The notes: generated by a model from the letters alone, not told the origin. A DNA stretch of 64,000 nt from Gilvimarinus xylanilyticus (GCF_024195295.1 NZ_JAMFTH010000007.1:1-64000); one strand, 5' to 3'; shown: positions 9,021 through 18,896, counted from the first letter of the stretch. Numbers and translations: made by a program.

Positions 9021-9947
9021 ATGCAACAAAACAAACAACTGCCCGACATTGCCAATACCCGTACGCCTTCAGTCACCAACGGATTGCGCTGGGTGGGCAT
9101 GGAGGCGATTGCCGTTCCTGTGACACTCTCCAGTGATACTGGCACTGAGCAAACCGTCGCGGCAAAGGGCAATCTTTATGTCAGTCTGGACGACCCCGGC
9201 GCCAAGGGCATACACATGTCGCGACTGCATCGGCGCCTGAACCAGTTGGCAGGCAAGCTATGCGACAAAGCGCAACTCGACGCACTACTGAACGACATGG
9301 TGTCGTCTCAGGGGCCTATCAGCAAAAGCGCCAAGTTCGATTTAAGTTTTGATCTCTGCCTGGCAAAACCCTCTCTACTAAGCAACGAGACGGGTTTTCA
9401 ATCTTACAATGTGACAATTACCGGCGAGCATCATCAAGGCGTAAACAGCTACCGGCTGGCGCTCACTGTTCCCTATTCCAGTACCTGCCCTTGCTCGGCT
9501 GCGCTATCGCGACAACTGCTGGCGGGCGCCATTGACTCGCAGTTTTCAGGGGAGCAGATAGACAAACAAGATTTGCTGGCCTGGGTAGAGACCACCAGTG
9601 TCGCCACGCCCCATAGCCAGCGCTCGTACGCGTATTTGAATTTAGTATTGAGCGACCAAAACTGGCCCTCGCTGCTTTCACTGATCACGCAAATTGAAAC
9701 CACTTTGGCCACGCCAGTGCAAACCATGGTCAAACGCAGTGACGAGCAGGAATTTGCAAGACTAAACGCCGAAAACCTAATGTTCTGCGAAGACGCCGCG
9801 CGTAAACTAAAAACCATGCTGGAGCAGTGCACCTGGGTTAAGGATTACACGTTTAAAGTCGAGCACCAGGAAAGTTTGCACGCCCATAATGCCGTGGTTA
9901 TTGATACGAAATACAACCCAATTGCCGAGAGAGTTTTTGACTTATGA
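9021..9947 (+). CDS. folE2: FolE2, GTP cyclohydrolase IB
   Basis: Protein of 308 residues of the COG1469 family. It makes dihydroneopterin triphosphate from GTP, first step of folate synthesis, and replaces the strictly zinc-dependent FolE (type IA) when zinc is scarce because it can use Mn or other divalent metals. Key features are the N-terminal [10 protein letters not shown] and [10 protein letters not shown] segments and the catalytic Cys motif [11 protein letters not shown]. The segment after it reads GAIDSQFSG rather than the AHNQRS I recall from Bacillus and Neisseria enzymes, so one metal-ligand His may be replaced or shifted. The 49-base gap before the start has no clear second Zur box. 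The 3' end overlaps the SEC-C peptide gene (ATGA). Confidence 0.93.
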   Translation: MQQNKQLPDIANTRTPSVTNGLRWVGMEAIAVPVTLSSDTGTEQTVAAKGNLYVSLDDPGAKGIHMSRLHRRLNQLAGKLCDKAQLDALLNDMVSSQGPISKSAKFDLSFDLCLAKPSLLSNETGFQSYNVTITGEHHQGVNSYRLALTVPYSSTCPCSAALSRQLLAGAIDSQFSGEQIDKQDLLAWVETTSVATPHSQRSYAYLNLVLSDQNWPSLLSLITQIETTLATPVQTMVKRSDEQEFARLNAENLMFCEDAARKLKTMLEQCTWVKDYTFKVEHQESLHAHNAVVIDTKYNPIAERVFDL

Positions 9948-10126
9948 ACACTGAACAATATTCCAACGACGAATCCACACAAGATTCGGGCTCTTGCTGC
10001 GCCAGCGCCAGCTGTTGCGCACCGCAGGCACCGATAAAACGCGATCAACCTAAAATAGGCCGAAACTCGCCCTGCCCCTGTGGCAATGGCAAAAAATACA
10101 AAAAGTGCTGCGGTCGCCAGGCGTAA
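9944..10126 (+). CDS. 60-residue SEC-C motif protein
   Basis: Small Cys-rich protein. The C-terminal third is a textbook SEC-C zinc-binding motif ([14 protein letters not shown]), as in the SecA tail and YchJ. The N-terminal half has two extra Cys pairs (SCC-ASAS-CC). It contains no SecA or YchJ body, so it is essentially a free-standing metal-binding module. Translation is coupled to folE2 by a 4-base overlap. A zinc-binding peptide encoded beside a zinc-sparing enzyme suggests a role as metal buffer, sensor or chaperone, but this is inference. Confidence 0.85.
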   Translation: MNTEQYSNDESTQDSGSCCASASCCAPQAPIKRDQPKIGRNSPCPCGNGKKYKKCCGRQA

Positions 10127-10170
10127 AAGAGCGGACCTTTCCCCGGCCATTTTACTTTGGATTAATTACT

Positions 10171-10395
10171 ATGACGGATTCAATCGTACCTCAAACCTAC
10201 CAACAATGGCGCCACTGTATCACTGAGATTTGTCAGATACCGCTGACCGCCGAATACATTGAAAAGCGCCTGCAATCGCTGAACAACCCCAATGATCACA
10301 CGACCACACAATTCGTGCGGCTTTACGGTGAGAAACAGCGAATACAAACCTTGCATTGGTTCGAGCAGGCGAAAACAGAGCTGCCAACGCCGTAA
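10171..10395 (+). CDS. Small protein of unknown function, 74 residues
   Basis: Begins at ATG 10171, 44 bases after the SEC-C gene; a longer frame from 10105 would overlap that gene. The product is soluble, helix-rich and slightly acidic, with motifs QWRHCITEICQIPLT and a Trp/Phe-rich end. It has two Cys and three His but no recognised metal motif. The ribosome binding site is weak (TTGGA). I do not recognise the family. Its position inside a continuous run of zinc-regulon genes suggests it belongs to the same transcript. Confidence 0.65.
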   Translation: MTDSIVPQTYQQWRHCITEICQIPLTAEYIEKRLQSLNNPNDHTTTQFVRLYGEKQRIQTLHWFEQAKTELPTP

Positions 10396-10498
10396 ACAAA
10401 GGCCAAAAGAGAGCTGCACTTAGCCCGCGTGCTCTACCTACGTAATGAGCCCTCTGTGTAAGCCACCATCAGTACCATTTAACGAAGATTGCATCGCC

Positions 10499-12502
10499 AT
10501 GACCCAAGCTACACCAACCTGCGCCCCTCAATTCATTACTCTCACCCTGCCCGATGGATCGCAGCGGACATTCCCCACGGGCACCACAGTTCTGGATGTG
10601 GCCAGCGCCATCGGCCCCGGGCTTGCAAAAAGCACCCTCGCCGGCAAGGTGGACGGCAAACTCGTGGATGCCTGCGACCCGATTGATCACAACGCTTCGC
10701 TACAGATTATCACCCCCAAAGACGATGAAGGACTGGAGATTATCCGCCACTCCTGCGCGCACTTGATCGGCCATGCGGTTAAACAGCTCTACCCCGAGGC
10801 AAAAATGGTTATCGGCCCGGTGATCGACGATGGCTTTTATTACGACATCGCTTACGAGCGGCCCTTTACCCCGGAGGATTTAGCGGCGATTGAAACTCGT
10901 ATGCGTGAGTTGATCAACTCAGACTACGACGTGATCAAACGCGTACTGCCGCGTGATGAGGTCATCGATACTTTCAGCCAGCGCGATGAAACCTATAAGT
11001 TACGTTTGGTGGAAGATATGCCCAACGAACAGCAAATGGGTCTGTATTTTCACCAAGAGTACGTCGACATGTGTCGCGGCCCGCACGTGCCCAATACACG
11101 CTTTCTCAAACACTTTAAACTCACCAAACTCTCTGGCGCCTATTGGCGAGGCGATGCCCAAAATGAGCAGCTGCAACGTATATACGGCACCGCCTGGGCG
11201 GATAAAAAGGCCCTCAAGGCTTATTTGCAACGCATTGAAGAGGCGCAGAAGCGCGACCACCGCAAGCTGGGGCGCGAGTTGGACCTGTTTCATTTTCACG
11301 ACGACGCCCCCGGCGCGGTATTCTGGCACCCACACGGCTGGACCTTGTTTCAAGAACTGATCAGCTATATGCGACGTCGGCAACAAGACGCGGGTTATGT
11401 AGAGGTTAATTCTCCCGATGCCATGGACCGCAGCTTATGGGAAGTTTCCGGCCATTGGCAAAATTACCGCGACAATATGTTCACCACCGAGACAGAAGAC
11501 GGTCGCGTGCTGGCACTCAAGCCCATGAGCTGCCCAGGCAGCGTATTGCTTTATCGTCACGGTTTAAAAAGTTATCGCGACCTGCCCATTCGCATGGCCG
11601 AGTTTGGCAAGGTACACCGCTACGAACCCTCGGGCGCGTTGCACGGACTATTGCGTGTGCGCCACTTTACCCAAGACGATGCCCACATTTACTGCACGCC
11701 AGAGCAAATGGACAGCGAGTGCCGCGAGATTGTCACGCTAGTGTTGGATATTTACCGTGAGTTTGGCTTTGACGATATCCACCTCAAGCTCTCTACCCGC
11801 CCGGACAACCGCATGGGCGATGACGCAACTTGGGATCTGCTCGAAGGCGCATTGGTTAAGTCATTGGAAGACATGAACCTGAGCTACCAGCTCAACCCAG
11901 GCGAAGGTGCGTTTTACGGCCCCAAATTGGAATTTGTACTGCGCGATGCCATTGGCCGCGACTGGCAATGCGGCACTTTGCAGGTGGACATGAACCTGCC
12001 CGAGCGCTTCGGCATTGAGTATGTCGCCGAAGACGGCGAGCGCAAACGTCCGGTGCTTTTGCACCGCGCTCTGTTCGGATCGCTGGAGCGCTTTACCGGT
12101 ATTCTGATCGAACACTTTGCCGGCAAATTGCCCGCCTGGCTGGCGCCGGTGCAAGTGGCCGTGCTGTCGATTACCGATGACCACGCCGCCTACGCACAAG
12201 ACGTAGCCCAATTGCTGCGCGGTGCCGGCCTCCGCGCCGAAGCAGATACCCGCAACGAAAAAATTGGCTACAAAATTCGCGAACAAACTTTGGCGCGGGT
12301 GCCCTTCTTGCTGGTCGCCGGCGGCCGAGAGCGCGACGCGGGCACCGTAGCAGTGCGCACCCGCGATGGCGAAGACTTGGGTATTCTGCCAATAGAGCAG
12401 GCACTTGAGAGATTGCTGGATGAAGTCAAAGCGCCGGATCAAAACACTCGCGCTGACGGGCTTCGGGCTTTGTGGCAACGCCTGGGGAGCCACTCGGTAT
12501 GA
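10499..12502 (+). CDS. thrS: Threonyl-tRNA synthetase (zinc-operon copy)
   Basis: Class II synthetase of 667 residues: N-terminal TGS domain, second additional/editing domain with HSCAH and CRGPH (the HxxxH...CxxxH set of the proofreading site), catalytic core with [17 protein letters not shown] and DDAH, then the anticodon-binding domain. The core zinc ligands of E. coli ThrRS (Cys334, His385, His511) are all retained, in SCPG, DDAHIY and LHRALFG. The ATG at 10499 is preferred over 10445 because the extra 18 residues are not family-like. A preceding 103-base gap is the largest in the operon and shows no second Zur box. Duplicate ThrRS genes under Zur are known, for example in cyanobacteria. 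A housekeeping thrS, normally next to infC-rpmI-rplT, should exist elsewhere. Confidence 0.93.
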   Translation: MTQATPTCAPQFITLTLPDGSQRTFPTGTTVLDVASAIGPGLAKSTLAGKVDGKLVDACDPIDHNASLQIITPKDDEGLEIIRHSCAHLIGHAVKQLYPEAKMVIGPVIDDGFYYDIAYERPFTPEDLAAIETRMRELINSDYDVIKRVLPRDEVIDTFSQRDETYKLRLVEDMPNEQQMGLYFHQEYVDMCRGPHVPNTRFLKHFKLTKLSGAYWRGDAQNEQLQRIYGTAWADKKALKAYLQRIEEAQKRDHRKLGRELDLFHFHDDAPGAVFWHPHGWTLFQELISYMRRRQQDAGYVEVNSPDAMDRSLWEVSGHWQNYRDNMFTTETEDGRVLALKPMSCPGSVLLYRHGLKSYRDLPIRMAEFGKVHRYEPSGALHGLLRVRHFTQDDAHIYCTPEQMDSECREIVTLVLDIYREFGFDDIHLKLSTRPDNRMGDDATWDLLEGALVKSLEDMNLSYQLNPGEGAFYGPKLEFVLRDAIGRDWQCGTLQVDMNLPERFGIEYVAEDGERKRPVLLHRALFGSLERFTGILIEHFAGKLPAWLAPVQVAVLSITDDHAAYAQDVAQLLRGAGLRAEADTRNEKIGYKIREQTLARVPFLLVAGGRERDAGTVAVRTRDGEDLGILPIEQALERLLDEVKAPDQNTRADGLRALWQRLGSHSV

Positions 12503-13878
12503 GTCACACACGGGAGTTATCGCAAAGGCTAGACACCCGCCACGCCGACTTGCTGGTCCATGGCGGCACCGCTATTACCCCCAATGGCGCCGAGCGTATC
12601 GACCTGGCGTGCATCGACGGCCAGATTGTCGCGTTGGGTGAATTACACCGCACCTGGACGGCAGAAGATCGCATCGACGCCACTGGCCTGTATATTCTTC
12701 CGGGAGTTATCGACAGCCAGGTGCATTTTCGCGAGCCAGGCTTAACCCACAAAGAAGATTTAGAAGCCGGCACCCGAGGCGCCGTTCTCGGTGGCGTGAC
12801 CGGGATATTTGAAATGCCCAATACCAACCCGCTCACCCTGTGGGAGTCCGACTTAAAAGCCAAACTGGATGCGGCCGACGGACGCGCCTGGTGCGACTAT
12901 GCGTTTTACATTGGCGGCTCGGCTACCAATGCCGAGCATTTACACACGCTTGAAACTTTGCCCGGCTGCGCGGGCGTCAAAGTATTTATGGGCAGCTCGT
13001 TTGGCGACTTACTGACCGATGAAGACGAAGTGCTGCGTCGCATTTTAAAAAACGGCAAGCGTCGTATGTCCGTACACGCCGAAGACGAGGCGCGGTTGAT
13101 CGAGCGCAAAATGCTTGCCGAAGCCAGTGGCGACGTCTGCGATCACCCCTATTGGCGCGATGTGGAAAGCGCGTTTAAAGCGACGCGCCGCGTGGTGGCA
13201 ATTGCCGAGGAAACCGGTCGCCGCCTGCATGTACTGCACGTCACCACGGCCGAAGAAATGGCGTTTCTGGCGCAGCATAAACGACGCGTCACCGTGGAGA
13301 CCACGCCGCATCATCTCACTATGCACGCACCCGAATGCTACGAGCGCTTGGGCAGCTTGGCTCAAATGAACCCACCGGTGCGCGAGCGGCACCATCAGCA
13401 AGCACTTTGGCAAGCCATCCAAGATGGCGTAGTAGACGTGATCGGCAGTGACCACGCCCCCCATACACAGGAAGAAAAAGCCAAGCCCTATCCGCAAAGC
13501 CCCAGCGGCATGACCGGGGTGCAAACCCTGCTGCCCACCATGCTCAATCATGTTAACGCCGGTCGACTAAGCCTGCAGCGCTTGGTCGACCTGACCAGTG
13601 CGGGGCCAGCACGGATTTTCGGCATCGAGGGCAAGGGGCGTATCGCACTGGGCTATGATGCGGATTTAACTCTGGTGGACATGAAGGCCGAGCGGATTAT
13701 CCGTAACGACTGGATTGCCAGCAAAAGTGGCTGGACACCTTACGACGGCATGCCCATAACAGGCTGGCCGATTCATACGGTAATACGCGGCAAAGCCGTC
13801 GTGCGCGACGAACAGTTAACCGAAACCCCACAGGGTAAAAGAATTCGATTTTTGGAAACCAACACAAACCACACTTAA
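12499..13878 (+). CDS. pyrC: PyrC-like dihydroorotase/amidohydrolase with altered metal motif
   Basis: Amidohydrolase-superfamily protein of 459 residues, class I dihydroorotase type. It starts at the ATG overlapping the thrS stop (ATGA). The usual first metal motif DxHxHxREPG reads [10 protein letters not shown], so the first His ligand is Gln. The other motifs are present: the EMPNTNP loop, the Lys in VKVFMGSS that may be carbamylated, [20 protein letters not shown] and GSDHAPH. Some proteobacterial PyrC homologues share the QVHFREPG variant as far as I remember, so it may mark a subfamily rather than a defect. PyrC paralogues are established members of Zur regulons. Whether this copy works with fewer zinc ions or another metal is open. 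Confidence 0.87.
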   Translation: MSHTRELSQRLDTRHADLLVHGGTAITPNGAERIDLACIDGQIVALGELHRTWTAEDRIDATGLYILPGVIDSQVHFREPGLTHKEDLEAGTRGAVLGGVTGIFEMPNTNPLTLWESDLKAKLDAADGRAWCDYAFYIGGSATNAEHLHTLETLPGCAGVKVFMGSSFGDLLTDEDEVLRRILKNGKRRMSVHAEDEARLIERKMLAEASGDVCDHPYWRDVESAFKATRRVVAIAEETGRRLHVLHVTTAEEMAFLAQHKRRVTVETTPHHLTMHAPECYERLGSLAQMNPPVRERHHQQALWQAIQDGVVDVIGSDHAPHTQEEKAKPYPQSPSGMTGVQTLLPTMLNHVNAGRLSLQRLVDLTSAGPARIFGIEGKGRIALGYDADLTLVDMKAERIIRNDWIASKSGWTPYDGMPITGWPIHTVIRGKAVVRDEQLTETPQGKRIRFLETNTNHT

Positions 13879-13912
13879 CCGATATTTTTCGCCTTTAAGA
13901 CGAGGAAAAACA

Positions 13913-14302
13913 ATGACTCAGCCAACTCCCCGAGAAATTTTGGATCAGTGGATGCAAGCGGTGAACAACGCCGACGTAGAAACTCTGCTCAACCTGTACG
14001 ATGCCAACGCGGTTTTGATTCCCACCTTTTCCAACCGCACCCGCAACACACCGGAAAAACTGCGCGAGTACTTTGAACAGTTGGGCAGCCGGCCGGAGCT
14101 GAGTATTGCGCTGCATGAAAAAACCTTGATCGTTCAGGATTTATCAAACCAGCTCTATACCCTGGGCGGCATTTACAACTGGCGCTTTGCCGTCGACGGT
14201 GAAGTTCTGAATTTTGAGGCGCGCTTTAGCTATGTAATGGATCTGTCCAAACCCAACCCCATTGTGCACCATCACTCATCACAAATCCCCCGCACCCTTT
14301 AA
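13913..14302 (+). CDS. NTF2-like (SnoaL/CaMKII-association type) protein
   Basis: Protein of 129 residues with the cone-shaped NTF2-like fold signature: PREILDQWMQAVNNADVETL at the start, LYDANAVLIPT, then beta-strand segments ending in RFSYVMDL. Members include ketosteroid isomerase-like and CaMKII association domain-like proteins; active-site residues cannot be assigned. The C-terminus has HHHSS, a possible metal ligand cluster. It follows the PyrC-like gene by 34 bases with a GAGG ribosome binding site and precedes the aspartoacylase gene by 24 bases, so it is probably co-transcribed. It is not a standard zinc-regulon family. Confidence 0.8.
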   Translation: MTQPTPREILDQWMQAVNNADVETLLNLYDANAVLIPTFSNRTRNTPEKLREYFEQLGSRPELSIALHEKTLIVQDLSNQLYTLGGIYNWRFAVDGEVLNFEARFSYVMDLSKPNPIVHHHSSQIPRTL

Positions 14303-14326
14303 TCTCACTCCGAGGCCCATTACGGT

Positions 14327-15241
14327 ATGAACGACATCATTACGCAAGTTGCAGTCACCGGCGGCACACACGGCAACGAGTCTACCGGTGTCTATCTGGT
14401 GAAACACTGGCAATCGCATCCCGAGGAAGTTAAGCGCGATAGCTTTGCCACCGAGCTTCACCTGACCAACCCGGCGGCCATCAAGACTATGCGGCGCTAT
14501 ATCGATCAGGACCTGAACCGCCAGTTCAACCTCAAAGATTTGCAAAACCCGGCGCTGCAGGGCAGTGAACAACAACAAGCCAAGATGATCAACGAGCAAT
14601 TGGGCCCCAAAGAAAACCCGCGGGTGGATTTTGTGATCGATATGCACACCACCACCGCCAATATGGGCATGACCGTGGTGTTTAACTCCGATCACCCGCT
14701 GGTGATCGGAACCGCCTTTTACATCAAGCAAAAAATGCCAGACGCGCATTTATTTTTTCAACCCAGCGACCGGCTGGAAGACAATTTTTTGCGCTCCATG
14801 GGACGTTATGGCGGATTGGTTATCGAAGTGGGGCCCATTCCTCAGGGGCTCTTAAGGCACCAGGTGTCTGCCGATACGCACAGAGCGGTTATGCACGCGC
14901 TGGATTACCTTGAGCAATACAACCAAGGCCACAAACCCGAGATACCCGCCGAAACAACCGGCTACCGGTTTATCGAAAAAATCCCCTTCCCGGTCGATGA
15001 ACACGGCGAAATCGCCGGTATGATTCACCCCGATCTACAAGATCGAGATTATCAACCCATTGCCCCCGGCGACCCGCTGTTTATCACCCTGGCCGGCGAG
15101 ACAATTACCTACCAGGGCGAGCAAACCGTGTACGGGGCGTTTATCAATGAGGCGGCCTACTACGACCGCAAAATCGGCCTGAGCCTGATGGAAAAAGTGC
15201 GTATCGCCTACCCCCATAGCAAAGGGAACGATTTGAGTTAG
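14327..15241 (+). CDS. Aspartoacylase/succinylglutamate desuccinylase family hydrolase
   Basis: Zinc carboxypeptidase-like (M14 superfamily) amidohydrolase of 304 residues. The metal motif GGTHGNESTG supplies His and Glu ligands, and the third His is in DMHTTTANMG. Substrate-binding DLNRQF is present and Glu in VIEVGPIPQG is the likely catalytic base. The family removes acyl groups from N-acetylaspartate or related acyl amino acids; the N-terminus and spacing resemble aspartoacylase more than AstE, and no arginine-catabolism genes are near. It is the last gene of the zinc operon, ending 80 bases before the convergent selO. A zinc hydrolase at the tail of a zinc-starvation operon is unexpected; it could act on a secreted metallophore or recycle an acylated metabolite, but nothing here proves that. 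Confidence 0.87.
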   Translation: MNDIITQVAVTGGTHGNESTGVYLVKHWQSHPEEVKRDSFATELHLTNPAAIKTMRRYIDQDLNRQFNLKDLQNPALQGSEQQQAKMINEQLGPKENPRVDFVIDMHTTTANMGMTVVFNSDHPLVIGTAFYIKQKMPDAHLFFQPSDRLEDNFLRSMGRYGGLVIEVGPIPQGLLRHQVSADTHRAVMHALDYLEQYNQGHKPEIPAETTGYRFIEKIPFPVDEHGEIAGMIHPDLQDRDYQPIAPGDPLFITLAGETITYQGEQTVYGAFINEAAYYDRKIGLSLMEKVRIAYPHSKGNDLS

Positions 15242-15321
15242 AGCCAGGATTTTCGGGCGTCACTCAGCGGCATTGCCCGAGCACCCGCATGCAGTGCAAT
15301 CGTTTGCGACCTGTTGCGGGC

Positions 15322-17022
15322 TCAAGACGAACAACTGTAGTGGGATACCCCGCCGGCCAGAAAAAACTCCGGCGGCTTGAGCCTGTAGTACTTTTCCTCG
15401 ACTTGCGGCGATTGCTCATCATAGGGCCGGGTGAGTACCTCCTGCAGCTCTCTTACCAGGGTGTAATCGCCCTGCTTGGCCCGCTCGTATGCCGGCACTA
15501 CCAACCACTCGCGCCAGGTGTACTTAGGATTGATCTGCAACATTGTCTGCGACAATTCGGCCGTATTATCCGGACCAATCAACGAACGCCATTTTTCCAG
15601 CCAGCTCGACCATTGTGCCTCAAGCGTGGCGGACGGCGCTTGATAAAAGCTCTGGCGCAAAGGCTCCAGGCTCTCAGGTATATAGGAGAGCTCGCGGAAG
15701 AAGATGGTGTAATCCACCGGCGTTTTCATCATTAGCGCCAGCAGCTCGTTAAGCAGCTCGGCGTTATGAGATTCTAGCCCCAGCTTGGCGGCAAACATAC
15801 TCTCAAGCTTTTGCTGCATGACAACGCCAAACCCCTTTTGGAGCTCGTCGAATGTCTGTAGCTGTTCGGGGTGAGATAACAGTAAAGGACGCAGTGCGCT
15901 GCAAAAGGAAAGAAAATTCTGCTCCGCCGCCGCCGGCTGATTAAAAAACGAAAAGTGCTGTCCGCCGCCGGTCCAGGGTTGAAAGTAGGGATCAAACCGC
16001 TCGCAAAAACCGAAAGGACCATAGTCCAACGTATAACCCCCGCCCGCGCAGTTGTCACTGTTAAAGTTGCCCTGGCAATAACCTACCCGCAGCCAGTTGG
16101 CAATCAGCGAAGTCAGCCGCTCGCGAAAGTCTGAGGTCAGTGCCACCAGTTTTTCGGGTAGCGACAAATCGGAATCAATGTCGCTTGCGTATTCTCGGTC
16201 AATTAAATGCAGAACAATTTTTTCCAATTCTTCCAATGAATCGGCATGGGCCTGGGCGCGCACCCGGCGGGCAAACAGCTCTAGCTGCCCCACCCGCAAA
16301 AACGAGGGTGCCACCCGTGTGGAAATAGCCACAGGTTCTGATACCAGCGTATCCGGATCGGTATTGGACGAGCCTTGCGAATACCAGGGCCGCTGGACCG
16401 TCTCGGTTTTAGAAACATACAAACACAGCGAGCGGGAGGTAGGCACACCCAGCGCGTGCATATGCTCCTGCGCCAGAAACTCGCGCACACTGGAGCGCAA
16501 GACTGCGCGACCATCGGCGCCGCGGCAGTAAGGCGTGCGACCACCCCCTTTTAATTGCATCTCCCAGCGCTGGCCGTTGATAACCGCTTCGAGCACCGAT
16601 ACAGCGCGGCCATCGCCATAGCCATTGCCCGTCTGAAACGGACACTGCTGAGTGTACTCGGTGCCATAAATAGACAGCGCATAACCCGTAGCCCAACCGA
16701 CTTTACGCAGTGGCGCGGGAAGGTCAGACATATCCCCGGAGAAGAGGCGGCGAAATCCCTCTGTGTGCGCAAGATTGTCGTCAAAACTAAGCTCGCGAAA
16801 AAAATCACTGCTGTGGGCAACATACTCAGGCTCGGGAATAGGTGTGGGTTTAACGGGCACATAGTGGCCCGAAAAAACCTCCCGTGGACGATAATCCTCG
16901 CCATCATCCGTCGCGTCCGGGTCGCGGGTCAAAGAATCCAGCAGCGAATAGTCGGCCAACTCCGCAAGCGCCTTAAGGCTGGTCACGCGAAGCGCTACTT
17001 CTTTACCCTTTTGCTCATTCAT
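15322..17022 (-). CDS. selO: SelO/YdiU protein adenylyltransferase
   Basis: Pseudokinase-fold enzyme of 566 residues that transfers AMP from ATP to Ser, Thr or Tyr of target proteins, linked to redox stress. The family block [20 protein letters not shown], the [20 protein letters not shown] segment and the active-site [20 protein letters not shown] are all visible. The C-terminus ends in SCSS, where animal SelO carries selenocysteine, so this is the Cys form. Start is ATG 17022; a TTG four codons earlier is also in frame, and neither has a strong ribosome binding site. The protein is longer than E. coli YdiU (about 480 residues). It converges with the zinc operon and stands alone. Confidence 0.95.
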   Translation of the reverse strand: MNEQKGKEVALRVTSLKALAELADYSLLDSLTRDPDATDDGEDYRPREVFSGHYVPVKPTPIPEPEYVAHSSDFFRELSFDDNLAHTEGFRRLFSGDMSDLPAPLRKVGWATGYALSIYGTEYTQQCPFQTGNGYGDGRAVSVLEAVINGQRWEMQLKGGGRTPYCRGADGRAVLRSSVREFLAQEHMHALGVPTSRSLCLYVSKTETVQRPWYSQGSSNTDPDTLVSEPVAISTRVAPSFLRVGQLELFARRVRAQAHADSLEELEKIVLHLIDREYASDIDSDLSLPEKLVALTSDFRERLTSLIANWLRVGYCQGNFNSDNCAGGGYTLDYGPFGFCERFDPYFQPWTGGGQHFSFFNQPAAAEQNFLSFCSALRPLLLSHPEQLQTFDELQKGFGVVMQQKLESMFAAKLGLESHNAELLNELLALMMKTPVDYTIFFRELSYIPESLEPLRQSFYQAPSATLEAQWSSWLEKWRSLIGPDNTAELSQTMLQINPKYTWREWLVVPAYERAKQGDYTLVRELQEVLTRPYDEQSPQVEEKYYRLKPPEFFLAGGVSHYSCSS

Positions 17023-17245
17023 ACAAAGTGCCAATACTGTTTGTTACTGCTTAGCAGGTGTAAGTGCTTAACAAGATGTTATTCAAACTCACTGTACCAC
17101 AGAGGCGCCACCGCCATTAGCGCCGAACTTAATAGCAGGAGTGATCGCGCTACACATTTCACCGTATATCCAAAGTGAAAACACGGGGTGAGGCTTACCC
17201 GCCTTCGCTCCGATGTCACTGTCACACTGATTCACGGTAGATGCT

Positions 17246-17662
17246 ATGAAACCCTGGCGACTATGGCTGCTCAGCCTACTCCCGCTCGCGACGACAGGTT
17301 ACGCGGCGCCGCTCAACGACCTGGCGCCTCTGCAATGGGAGAATCGGATTATTCTGGCCTGGACAGACAAACCGCAAGCCCTGGTAAAGGCATTAAGACG
17401 TGAGAGTGCGGCCGTGCAAGAGCGCGATATCGTCTGGTTTGTTTTCTCTGGTGGCGCCACGCAATCGAACTATTCAGGTAAGCTCGGCGACGACTTTGCC
17501 GCTGTAATGACTGAAAAATACCACCGCTCTACACCCCAGGTACTGCTGATTGGCAAGGATGGCGGCGTCAAAGACGACGAAAGCGAACTTTTGTTAAAGT
17601 CTCTGTTTCAACAAATTGACGCCATGCCCATGCGACAGCGCGAAGTGCAAAATGGCAGCTGA
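17246..17662 (+). CDS. DUF4174 exported protein
   Basis: Protein of 138 residues with a signal peptide (KPWRLWLLSLLPLATTGYAA) and a DUF4174 domain starting PLQWENRIILAW. The family has a thioredoxin-like outline: a strand, a segment with GGATQSNYSGKLG, then QVLLIGKDGGVKDDES. It has no CxxC, so it is not an oxidoreductase. Function is unknown; the location is probably periplasmic. It appears monocistronic, with GCAAGCGCGG following the stop as a weak possible hairpin. Confidence 0.8.
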   Translation: MKPWRLWLLSLLPLATTGYAAPLNDLAPLQWENRIILAWTDKPQALVKALRRESAAVQERDIVWFVFSGGATQSNYSGKLGDDFAAVMTEKYHRSTPQVLLIGKDGGVKDDESELLLKSLFQQIDAMPMRQREVQNGS

Positions 17663-17869
17663 CGCCGCAAGCGCGGTTTGTTATCTTTGCAGCCTTAATA
17701 TCGGGGTAGGATTATCAAATTCGCGTGCTGCTCGAGTTTACTCTCTGTATTATGGGTTGAACTCCTTGCCAAAGCTCGTTCGGCAGGCCCCAAGATGGCA
17801 CTTTTTTTTGACTTAGCGCACGCAAAACGCGACACTCCGGCAACAAAATAGAAATAACAGGGACTTGTT

Positions 17870-18109
17870 ATGCGATACATCCCGGTACCACCTCCAACCG
17901 AAGTAAAGACTTGCTCGCGCTGTAGCCTGCAATCCCCTGCCGACGCCGAACAGTGCATTCACTGTGCCCAGCTCTCAGACCGCGAGTTACATCAGTATTT
18001 ACAGCAACACCAGCGCAGGCTTCGGGCAGGCGCCAATCTGGGGCGCTACTTTGCGCTCGTTGCCGCAGTCATTCTAGTGTTAATGGCTATGCTGTTGCTC
18101 AAAGGATAA
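17870..18109 (+). CDS. Small zinc-ribbon membrane protein, 79 residues
   Basis: N-terminal half has two CxxC pairs (CSRC and CIHC, 11 residues between them), a minimal zinc ribbon. A basic helical linker (HQRRLRAG) follows, and one membrane helix at about 55-76 closes the protein. No family recognised. Zinc ribbon on the cytosolic side tethered to the membrane resembles small regulatory or assembly proteins. AGGGA before the ATG supports the start. Neighbours give no functional hint. Confidence 0.72.
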   Translation: MRYIPVPPPTEVKTCSRCSLQSPADAEQCIHCAQLSDRELHQYLQQHQRRLRAGANLGRYFALVAAVILVLMAMLLLKG

Positions 18110-18287
18110 CGAGCACTAACTCGCCCCTCCGACTTTATTTCTCATTTTCTTGCACACAGCTGTCGATTCACGTTTGTGGCAACCGACTATGCTGTAACAG
18201 TCGTCCTTTATCAGGCGACCGAGGGTTTGCGGCGCACAAGCTGTGCAGGCTGCATTTTTGATATAACAGGCATAACAGGAGATTGAA

Positions 18288-18641
18288 ATGAGCTATATCG
18301 ATGGATTTGTAGCCGCCGTACCCACGGCGCATAAAGCAAAATATCTAGAGCATGCAAAAATCGCCGCCAAGTGCTTCAAAGAGCATGGCGCGATCAAAGT
18401 TACCGAATGCTGGGGTGAAGACATACCCGAGGGAGAAATCACATCTTTTCCTATGGCGGTTAAATGTAAGCCGGACGAAACTGTGGTGTTTGGCTTGATT
18501 GAATGGCCGTCAAAAGACGCGCGCAACGCCGGTATGCAAAAGGTGATGGAAGACGAGCGCATGAGCAGTGAGAGCAACCCCATGCCCTTTGACGGTAAAC
18601 GGCTCGTGTACGGCGGTTTTGAGGTTATGTTTGACGAATAA
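18288..18641 (+). CDS. DUF1428 (YbaA-like) protein
   Basis: Cytosolic protein of 117 residues from the DUF1428/YbaA family: begins MSYIDGFVAAVP, with the conserved CWGEDIPEGEITSFPMAV and ERMSSESNPMPFDGKR blocks. The fold is a dimeric alpha-beta barrel; function is unknown. A clear AGGAG ribosome binding site precedes the ATG. Direct repeats ATAACAGG occur twice just upstream (18263-18282), of unknown meaning. Confidence 0.9.
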   Translation: MSYIDGFVAAVPTAHKAKYLEHAKIAAKCFKEHGAIKVTECWGEDIPEGEITSFPMAVKCKPDETVVFGLIEWPSKDARNAGMQKVMEDERMSSESNPMPFDGKRLVYGGFEVMFDE

Positions 18642-18864
18642 TCCGTTCGTCTCTAAATAGGCATGGCTTTAGCCACACTCACGGTAATAGTCAGTTTATC
18701 TAGCCCAAGCCGTTCTTACGCCATTGGGGCTACCGCGGACCTAGCGATTACATCCAACAAAGACGGCTAACGGATACGAATTGCAGCAGACAGAAACGTA
18801 CAAGTCTGGCGCGTACCACCCCAACAAGAGAAAAGTGACTCACCTACGCCGCGAAGCGGTCAAA

Positions 18865-18889
18865 TAAAAAAAGCCCGCTTGCGCGGGCC
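18865..18889 (-). terminator. Rho-independent terminator of the CBS-domain gene
   Basis: Read on the minus strand, GCCCGC, loop GCAA, GCGGGC and then seven T residues follow the CBS gene stop by 8 bases. A six-pair GC stem with a U-tract is a textbook intrinsic terminator. Confidence 0.88.
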
Positions 18890-18896
18890 AAGCTCA

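Noticed and set aside
18240-18287. Zur-like site before the DUF1428 gene (GATATAACAGGCATAACAGG)
   Set aside because: The two ATAACAGG copies are direct, not inverted, and do not form the Zur palindrome.
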